DNA of 64,000 nucleotides, from assembly GCF_044373315.1 (NCBI RefSeq), contig NZ_JBILQK010000008.1, positions 1 through 64,000 on the forward strand. Direction: 5' to 3'. Source of the DNA: JACDQM01 sp044373315 (GTDB taxonomy: Bacteria; Pseudomonadota; Gammaproteobacteria; Burkholderiales; Burkholderiaceae_C). The notes under the pieces were generated by a model. The model saw nothing but the letters and a program-made list of their open reading frames with translations. It was not told the origin of the DNA and searched no databases. Made by a program: the position numbers and the translations under genes. Shown here piece after piece: positions 58,556 through 64,000 of this stretch (positions are counted from its first letter, which is position 1; every line of letters starts with the position of its first letter).

Positions 58556-59152
58556 ATGAGCACGCAAGAAAATTCTCAGACCGGCCTCAGCGCCGCATCT
58601 TCAGCCGAGCAGGGTCGTCAGGCGGCACGCCGCCGCTTGCTCAAGGGTGGATTGTCCGTGGCACCGGTTGCAATGACCGTGGTCAGCCGCCCTGTACTCG
58701 CTGGGTCTGACACCTGTCATGGGCCCACGGGCTTTCAGTCGGCCCCGCCGAGCCGTGTTGGTCAAACAGCGTCCTGCACGTTCGGTAAGGGCGGGGGCCC
58801 CGACGCTTGGAAGTCCACGAAGAAGAAGGACTATCCCGAAGATTGCGGCGATCGGAAATTCAGGATCGCGTTTAGCGACAACCGTCTTTTTGGCGATCTG
58901 ACCATCTTTCAGGCAATTCAGAATGACTTTGGTCAGTTGAACCCCAACAGCGCCGACCGAGATGTAGCCCGCAAGGTAGCCGCAGCCTACCTGAATTCGC
59001 TCAAGCGCAATGGCTTCCCAATGTCTACCCTGCAGGTTGTTCAACTATGGCAGGGCTACAACAGCAAGAGCTACCAGCCAGGCGGCTCTGGCGTCACGTG
59101 GACTGCCGCCGATCAGTTTCAGAGGTACCTCAACTACGTTATGTCGGCGTGA
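58556..59152 (+). CDS. Tat-exported protein, candidate client of the HPr-rel-A cassette
   Basis: A 198-residue protein with an N-terminal twin-arginine-type signal (AARRRLLKGGLSVAPVAMTV, ending near VLAG). The mature part has three cysteines (DTCHG, ASCTFG, EDCGD) and PDAWKSTKKKDYP where related exported proteins have a GYWK-type motif. It then has TIFQAIQNDFG, VARKVAAAYLNSLKRNGFP and LQVVQLWQGY, and ends in MSA. I do not know its function. GGGAG lies 10 bases before the ATG. Its stop overlaps the start of the PqqD-like gene, so it is translated together with the modification genes. Confidence 0.7.
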   Translation: MSTQENSQTGLSAASSAEQGRQAARRRLLKGGLSVAPVAMTVVSRPVLAGSDTCHGPTGFQSAPPSRVGQTASCTFGKGGGPDAWKSTKKKDYPEDCGDRKFRIAFSDNRLFGDLTIFQAIQNDFGQLNPNSADRDVARKVAAAYLNSLKRNGFPMSTLQVVQLWQGYNSKSYQPGGSGVTWTAADQFQRYLNYVMSA

Positions 59153-59439
59153 GTGGAATCGCGCGCTGGTCCTGCCTGCTGACTGACGTCTCGCCGATTC
59201 GGGAGTGGGACGACCAGTTCTTGGTCTTCAACCCTCTCACAGCTAGTACACACCTGATCAGCCCTTCTGCGCAAGAGGTACTTCAAACACTGCGTGAGGC
59301 ATCGGCCCCGCTGTCGCTTCCTGAACTGGGTGGGCTCTTGGCTGGCTCAGCTCAGGTAGATGGTGCGTTCTTGACCGAACTGGGTACCTGCTTGCAAGAG
59401 TTCGAAGACCTCGGACTAGCTGAATCGTTCAAGGCGTGA
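59149..59439 (+). CDS. HPr-rel-A system PqqD-family peptide chaperone-like protein
   Basis: A 96-residue PqqD-fold (RiPP recognition element) protein: EWDDQFLVFNPLTASTHLISPSAQEVLQTL near residue 19, then two helices. PqqD-like domains bind leader peptides and present them to tailoring enzymes. GTG 59149 overlaps the previous stop (GTGA), and the frame opens earlier inside the upstream gene. The next gene is the HprK-related kinase, as expected for this system. Confidence 0.82.
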   Translation: MSGIARWSCLLTDVSPIREWDDQFLVFNPLTASTHLISPSAQEVLQTLREASAPLSLPELGGLLAGSAQVDGAFLTELGTCLQEFEDLGLAESFKA

Positions 59440-60368
59440 GACTAGGAGCTCTACCTCCGCAAGAGTTGCGAGCCCGGCTTGCTGCTGGCCGCCTCACCCT
59501 GCGTACAGGTCCATTCAGCCTGAGAGTGCAGTCTCGCCTCGATCATGTTGCCCAGGCCGTTGAGCTGCTCTACGCAGATCACCCCTTGCTAGGCGACGAC
59601 GGCTTCTTCGACTTTCATGTGCGAGTAGACGCTCAACCAGGCCTGCGTCGATACCTGCGGCCTCAAGCCCAGTTCGAGATGGACGGCCACCGGCCGTTTA
59701 GTCCCATGGCCTGGACTCAGGCAGCACCAATGCTGGAATGGGGTCTCAATTGGTGCGTTACCGAGCATGCGCATCAGTTCATTGTGATTCATGCGGCTGC
59801 CATTGAGCGCGGCGGCAAAGCGGCCTTGCTGCCAGCACCACCGGGCTCCGGCAAGAGTACCTTGTGCGCTGCGTTGGTCAATCGCGGCTGGCGGCTTCTG
59901 TCCGACGAACTGGCTCTTATCGATCTAAACAGGGGACTGCTCCTGCCGCTGGCGCGGCCGGTAAGCCTGAAGAACCGCTCGATTGAGGTTATTCGGGCTT
60001 TCGCGCCCGAAGCCCAGTTCAGCGAAGTAGTTCATGACACCCTCAAAGGCAGCGTGGCACATATGAAACCGCCGCCCGACAGCGTGCGGCGCGACTTGGA
60101 GCCTGCCCGGCTAGGCTGGATCGTCTTCCCTCGCTACAGAGCTGGCTCACCGCTGACGGCCCGTGAACTGCCTCGCAGCAACGGTTTCATGCAACTGTTG
60201 GATCACGCTTTCAACTACCACCTACACGGCAACCGCGGGTTCGAGTGTCTCGCCGATATGGTGGAGCCGACCCAGGCTCTCGACTTGAGCTACAGCCGGC
60301 TTGACGACGCCATTGCATTCTTTGATCGCCTAGCCATCGACTCGCCCCACGTGGAGCAGCCGGCATGA
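59436..60368 (+). CDS. HprK-related kinase A
   Basis: A 310-residue P-loop kinase related to HPr kinase/phosphorylase but lacking an HPr partner. Walker A is PAPPGSGKSTLCAAL near residue 137, preceded by FIVIHAAAIERGGKAALL. A Walker B-like segment follows (RLLSDELALIDLNRG), and the later motif is LARPVSLKNRS. Kinases of this type phosphorylate lasso peptides in some clusters (PadeK). It starts at GTG 59436 overlapping the PqqD stop. The substrate is unknown; the exported protein upstream is the nearest candidate. Confidence 0.85.
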   Translation: MRLGALPPQELRARLAAGRLTLRTGPFSLRVQSRLDHVAQAVELLYADHPLLGDDGFFDFHVRVDAQPGLRRYLRPQAQFEMDGHRPFSPMAWTQAAPMLEWGLNWCVTEHAHQFIVIHAAAIERGGKAALLPAPPGSGKSTLCAALVNRGWRLLSDELALIDLNRGLLLPLARPVSLKNRSIEVIRAFAPEAQFSEVVHDTLKGSVAHMKPPPDSVRRDLEPARLGWIVFPRYRAGSPLTARELPRSNGFMQLLDHAFNYHLHGNRGFECLADMVEPTQALDLSYSRLDDAIAFFDRLAIDSPHVEQPA

Positions 60369-61477
60369 ACGTCTTACTCATTCAGGCGCTGCGCGAGCCA
60401 TCCCGGCTGGCAGGACTCGGTGCGGCCGAATGGGATCTGCTGATTCGGCAAGCCCGGCATAGCCGACTGGTTGGGCGCTTAGCTGTGCTGGTGGAACAGT
60501 ACGGCGTCAGCCCGCCCGACGCTGCTGGCGCCCATCTGCGCGCCGCTCGCCACGTGGCCGACAGTCAGCACAGTGCGGTGTTATGGGAGTCGAAGCAGAT
60601 TTGCCGAGCGCTGAGCAGCCTTGAAGTACCGCTGCTGCTGCTCAAGGGAGCAGCCTATGCCCAAGCCGGACTTCGCGCCGGTCACGGCCGACTGCTCACT
60701 GACATTGACATCTTGGTGCCGCTGTCGCGCATTAGCGATGTGGAGACCGAACTGATCCTGCACGGCTGGGAAGGCAGCGAAGAACTCAGTGACCACGACC
60801 AGCGCTATTACCGCGAGTGGATGCACGAAATCCCGCCCATGCGCCACATGCGGCGAAGCAGCGTAATCGATGTGCACCATAACATCTTGCCGCGAACGGC
60901 GCGGGTTGCCATCGATGCTGAGCGCCTGATTGCCGCTGCTGTGCCAATACCAGGCGCGCCGGGCCTGCTGCGCTTGTCCGATGCCGATTTGGTGCTCCAT
61001 AGCGCCTGCCACTTGTTCCTGGATGGAGAGTTCGACAAAGGCCTGCGTGATCTTCTGGACTTGGATTCGCTGCTACGGGAGTTCAGCAGCCAGCAGCTTG
61101 ATTTCGCAAGCAACTTGATTGCGCGTGCCGCCGAGCTAGGCCTTGGCCGCGTGCTCTTCTACGCACTTCGCTACACGCATAGCGTGCTGGGTACGCCGGT
61201 GCCGCCCGAAACGACGCAGGCGCTAGCCGAAGCTGCACCGCCCGCTTGGCAATTGAGCTGGATGGACGCTGTGTTTCTTCGCGCCCTCCGTCCCGATCAT
61301 CCAAGCTGTGATGATGGCTGGAGCAGCATCGCGCGCAGTTTTCTATACCTGCGCGCGCACTGGATGCGTATGCCGATCCACCTACTGCTTCCCCATCTGG
61401 CGATCAAGACCTTTGCAGGTCGTTTTGGCAAAACGAGGGTCGAAGCCCGCGAGGGCCTCAACGCTGCGGGTCGCTGA
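60365..61477 (+). CDS. Nucleotidyltransferase-family protein (PF14907 type)
   Basis: A 370-residue protein of the uncharacterised nucleotidyltransferase family. The catalytic loop is LLLLKGAAYAQAGLRAGHGR followed by LLTDIDILVP, with the DxD metal pair near residue 113. Further conserved pieces are VIDVHHNILP and LVLHSACHLFLDGEFDKGLRDLLDLDSLL. Its ATG overlaps the kinase stop by four bases. Members accompany HprK-related kinases and may add a nucleotide or sugar phosphate to the phosphorylated product; this is inference. Confidence 0.85.
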   Translation: MNVLLIQALREPSRLAGLGAAEWDLLIRQARHSRLVGRLAVLVEQYGVSPPDAAGAHLRAARHVADSQHSAVLWESKQICRALSSLEVPLLLLKGAAYAQAGLRAGHGRLLTDIDILVPLSRISDVETELILHGWEGSEELSDHDQRYYREWMHEIPPMRHMRRSSVIDVHHNILPRTARVAIDAERLIAAAVPIPGAPGLLRLSDADLVLHSACHLFLDGEFDKGLRDLLDLDSLLREFSSQQLDFASNLIARAAELGLGRVLFYALRYTHSVLGTPVPPETTQALAEAAPPAWQLSWMDAVFLRALRPDHPSCDDGWSSIARSFLYLRAHWMRMPIHLLLPHLAIKTFAGRFGKTRVEAREGLNAAGR

Positions 61478-61497
61478 GACAGCTGGCATTCATCAGC

Positions 61498-62484
61498 TTA
61501 GTGCAGCGGTTCTTGGGAACTGGAATTCTCCGGCTTGATCCTCAAAGCCCACACCACCCCCGCCACCAGCAGCACGATGCCCGTCAGCGTCATCGCCTCG
61601 GGCGGCTGGCCGCGCAGGGCGAAGGCATAGGCCAGCGCGGCCAGGGTCTCGAAGACGATCAGCTGGCCCACCAGGCTGGTGGGCAGGCGCTGGCTGGCTT
61701 CGTTCCAGCACAGGGTGCCAGCCCAGGAGGCGAACAGGCCCACCGCCAGCATCAGCCCCAGATACTCCCAAGGCCGCGGCCCCAGCGGCAGCGCAAAGTC
61801 GGCGGCCAGCAGCGGCACGCCCAGCGCCTGCAGGCCAAGCAGCGCGGCCAGCGCCAGCAGCGACATCGGCAGCGTCACCAGGCCCTGCGCGGTAGCCCAG
61901 GCCCGTGGACTGCGGTCGGCATGCTCACGCAGCCAATCGGCATTGCGGATCGGATACCAGGTCCAGCAGGCCAGCGCCACCACGGCCAGCAGTGCGCCCT
62001 CGGCATAACGACGCAGATCATCGGCACCAGCTTTGGCGGCCAGCGCCGCCAGCTCCACCTGGTTGACGCAGGCAATGCCCAGTGCAATCAGCCCCAGCGA
62101 AGGCGCCAGCCGCGCCCAGGGCAGGTGACCATCGCGGGCGTGATCACGCAAATTGGAGCTGATCGCAATCACCACCGGCAGCGTGCCTATGATCACCGTG
62201 GGCAGCGGCCCGCCGGCGCGTTGGATGGCGGCCGCCAGGCACAGGTAGTAGAGAAAGTTGCCAATCGCGCTCAGCTTGGCCGCCTCCAGCCAGTCAGCCC
62301 GCGTCAGCTCGCGCAGGCTGGCGCGATCCACCAGCGCCAGCGGCAGCGAGATCAGGCCAAAAGCCAGGTAGCGCCCCACGGTCAGCAGGGCCGCGGGATA
62401 GTCGGGCAGCAGCAGCGGTGCCACAAAGACCAGGCCCCACATCAGGCCGGCCGCCAGGGCGAACAGGGTCCCGGAAAGAATCAT
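61498..62484 (-). CDS. DMT-superfamily transporter
   Basis: A 328-residue membrane protein with ten predicted helices (e.g. GTLFALAAGLMWGLVFVAPLLLP at the start and LTGIVLLVAGVVWALRIKPEN at the end), with the EamA-type repeat. It likely moves a small metabolite. It lies 13 bases downstream of the AraC gene on the same strand, so they form an operon and the regulator may control it. The frame converges with the HPr-rel-A cassette 20 bases away. Confidence 0.85.
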   Translation of the reverse strand: MILSGTLFALAAGLMWGLVFVAPLLLPDYPAALLTVGRYLAFGLISLPLALVDRASLRELTRADWLEAAKLSAIGNFLYYLCLAAAIQRAGGPLPTVIIGTLPVVIAISSNLRDHARDGHLPWARLAPSLGLIALGIACVNQVELAALAAKAGADDLRRYAEGALLAVVALACWTWYPIRNADWLREHADRSPRAWATAQGLVTLPMSLLALAALLGLQALGVPLLAADFALPLGPRPWEYLGLMLAVGLFASWAGTLCWNEASQRLPTSLVGQLIVFETLAALAYAFALRGQPPEAMTLTGIVLLVAGVVWALRIKPENSSSQEPLH

Positions 62485-62497
62485 GCGCCACTGTCGC

Positions 62498-63343
62498 CTA
62501 GCGAGGCGGGGATCGTCTTGTACCCAATTGCTGTTGATAGCGCCCAGGCGGCAGGCCGTAGCGGCGCAAGAAGGTCCGGCCCAGATGCGCCTGGTCGCTC
62601 AGACCCACGGCCACGGCCACCTCGGCCGGCGCCTCGCCCGCGGCGAGCCGGCGCTTGGCCTCGGCCAGGCGCAGCGCCATCAGCTGCTGCTGCGGCGTCG
62701 CATGCTGCTGGGCCTTGAAGCTGCGCAGAAAATGAAACGGGCTCAGGCCCGCCACGCCGGCCAGCTGCTCCAGCGTCAGCGTCTCGCCAAGGTGCGCGCG
62801 CATGAAGTCCAGCACCGGTGCAAAGCGTGGCTGCGCGGCGCTCTGCGTCGGCACCGGCACGCGCGCGTGGCGGCGCAGCGCGTCCACCAGACCCAGCAGC
62901 GCGCTGTCGAAGGCCAGCGCGTCGCTGCCAGAGGTCCACAAGGCGGCAATCAGCCCGGCCACCTCAGCCGAACTGGCCGCATCCCCAGCCACCGCGGCCT
63001 CGAACAGCCAAGCCGGCTCGCCACTGAGCGCCTGTAGCAGCGCCGGCTCCAGATAGACCATGCGGTAGCCCCAGGCGCCGTCGCTGAGCCAGCAGTCGGC
63101 GCGGCCGGTGTGCAGATCGTCCGGATTCATCAGCATCAGCGTCGCGCGCGGCGCCAGATGATCGCCGCCTCGCCAGCGAAAGCGCCCCACCCCGGCGGTG
63201 ATCACACCCAGGCCATAGGCCTCGTGGCTGTGCGGCTCGAACTGGTGTCGCAGGATGGACGCGCGGTACAGCTCCACCCCAGCGCGGTGCGCCGGTCGGC
63301 GGTATTCGGTGCGGTCCTCGGGATGTTCGAAGTGCTGCGGCAT
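62498..63343 (-). CDS. AraC-family transcriptional regulator
   Basis: A 281-residue regulator with an N-terminal cupin ligand-binding domain (EPHSHEAYGLGVITAGVGRFRW) and a C-terminal AraC double helix-turn-helix (LTLEQLAGVAGLSPFHFLRSFKAQ, then EVAVAVGLSDQAHLGRTFLRRYGLPPGRY). This is the small-molecule-responding AraC layout. It precedes the DMT transporter gene and probably controls it. Confidence 0.9.
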   Translation of the reverse strand: MPQHFEHPEDRTEYRRPAHRAGVELYRASILRHQFEPHSHEAYGLGVITAGVGRFRWRGGDHLAPRATLMLMNPDDLHTGRADCWLSDGAWGYRMVYLEPALLQALSGEPAWLFEAAVAGDAASSAEVAGLIAALWTSGSDALAFDSALLGLVDALRRHARVPVPTQSAAQPRFAPVLDFMRAHLGETLTLEQLAGVAGLSPFHFLRSFKAQQHATPQQQLMALRLAEAKRRLAAGEAPAEVAVAVGLSDQAHLGRTFLRRYGLPPGRYQQQLGTRRSPPR

Positions 63344-63397
63344 GCTGAGCCGCAGTCTAGGGCAAGGGGCCGCGAAGGCCCGCCCACGCAGGCCAAG

Positions 63398-63916
63398 CTA
63401 AGGAAGCGCCGCCATCTGCAGATGCGGCCGGCCGATGTCGATCAGCGCGGCCTGGGCCAGTTCGCTGCCAGTCTCGCCCGACTCGCGGTAGACCGCCAGC
63501 CCGATCTGCAGCGTCAGCTCGGTGCTGGTCGAATCCACGCAGTAGCGCCCGGCGATCACCTTGGACAGGCGCGTGCGCACCACCTCGGCCTCTTTGCGGC
63601 CGGCGCCCATCAGCACCACGCCGAAACGCAGGGCGCCGACGCGGCAGACCACATCGGTGGAACGCACCCGGTTGGCCAGGCGCGCGCCGGCAGCTTCCTG
63701 CGCGATCTGGCGCACTGCGGGCCGCTGCTCTTCGGGCAGGTCGATCGCGATCATCAGCACCGCCAACCGGCTGCCGCCGCGCCGACACAGGCCCAGCTGG
63801 CGATTCAGCAGCGCCGAGAAATGCTCCAGATCCGGCACTTGCACCAGCGGTGTGCGCAGCTCCAGCCGGCTGCGGTCGGCTTTGTTCGGGCTCGCGGCAA
63901 GGGCGGTGGATGTCAT
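63398..63916 (-). CDS. Degenerate GGDEF-domain protein
   Basis: A 172-residue stand-alone GGDEF-fold protein without sensor or membrane parts. The catalytic motif reads GALRF in STDVVCRVGALRFGVVLMG, so cyclase activity is not expected. The RSTD segment five residues earlier keeps the RxxD inhibitory-site pattern. It may be a c-di-GMP receptor or a relic. The remaining 84 bases to the right edge hold no feature I can support. Confidence 0.75.
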   Translation of the reverse strand: MTSTALAASPNKADRSRLELRTPLVQVPDLEHFSALLNRQLGLCRRGGSRLAVLMIAIDLPEEQRPAVRQIAQEAAGARLANRVRSTDVVCRVGALRFGVVLMGAGRKEAEVVRTRLSKVIAGRYCVDSTSTELTLQIGLAVYRESGETGSELAQAALIDIGRPHLQMAALP

Positions 63917-64000
63917 GGGTCCAGGAAGGAATGATGGTGCGAAAGAGAAATCACGGGCGCAAAGGTGAGGGCAATGACCGCCTGCAGCCGTACTCAGCCT

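Overview
The window is high-GC DNA from a betaproteobacterium of the order Burkholderiales, most likely a Roseateles/Pelomonas/Rubrivivax-type genus. Four things point there: a methionine synthase split into two proteins, a PhaM-type polyhydroxyalkanoate granule regulator, the Burkholderiales-restricted DUF3567 protein, and a small CCGRGC 'oxidoreductase-like' protein. This is inference from gene content. No rRNA, tRNA, CRISPR array or insertion sequence was seen.

Layout. 1-1.8 kb: start of a TorF-family porin behind a convincing sigma-54 promoter, then a decayed comM. 1.9-7.6 kb: metH in two parts with an opposite-strand degenerate HD-GYP-like gene between them, then a rhodanese. 7.7-11.9 kb: an SPFH protein, then modE divergent from modABC with a palindromic operator between. 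12-18.9 kb: a membrane diguanylate cyclase, a small cysteine protein and a 1640-residue hybrid sensor kinase. 19-21.8 kb: cysK-thioredoxin, an FMN-oxidase-fold protein and a DUF4197 protein. 21.8-29.5 kb: a carbon-phosphorus lyase operon (phnGHIJ, GNAT, phnKLM) divergent from phnF and a DUF1045 gene. 29.5-34.3 kb: a fumarylacetoacetate-hydrolase-family enzyme, a wrecked DUF3108 gene, DUF3567 and a double-AAA ATPase. 34.4-37.8 kb: phnCDE with an HD-domain oxygenase-like gene. 38-42.2 kb: small housekeeping and accessory genes including phaM and a FIST protein. 42.3-48.2 kb: a five-gene oxidoreductase/transporter operon divergent from an IclR regulator. 48.2-50.3 kb: a MATE pump and its TetR repressor. 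50.4-54.9 kb: glcDEF with an inserted methyltransferase. 55-58.3 kb: a PafA-like phosphatase lipoprotein, an interrupted small ORF and a PAS/degenerate-GGDEF protein. 58.5-61.5 kb: a translationally coupled four-gene cassette (Tat-exported protein, PqqD-like protein, HprK-related kinase, nucleotidyltransferase) of the poorly understood HPr-rel-A type. 61.5-64 kb: a DMT transporter, an AraC regulator and another degenerate GGDEF protein.

How they work together. The two phn loci share an 11-base motif in front of phnG and phnC, so PhnF probably controls both uptake (phnCDE) and C-P bond cleavage. The lyase set lacks phnN and phnP and carries DUF1045, a GNAT and an HD protein. The mod, MATE/TetR and SDR/IclR loci each show palindromes in the divergent intergenic DNA. 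Three genes (comM, DUF3108, a SpoIIAA-like ORF) are visibly broken. The cassette at 58.5-61.5 kb is the best candidate for an undescribed system: it resembles the phosphorylating tailoring module of some lasso-peptide clusters but has no macrocyclase or leader peptidase, and it carries its own exported candidate client.
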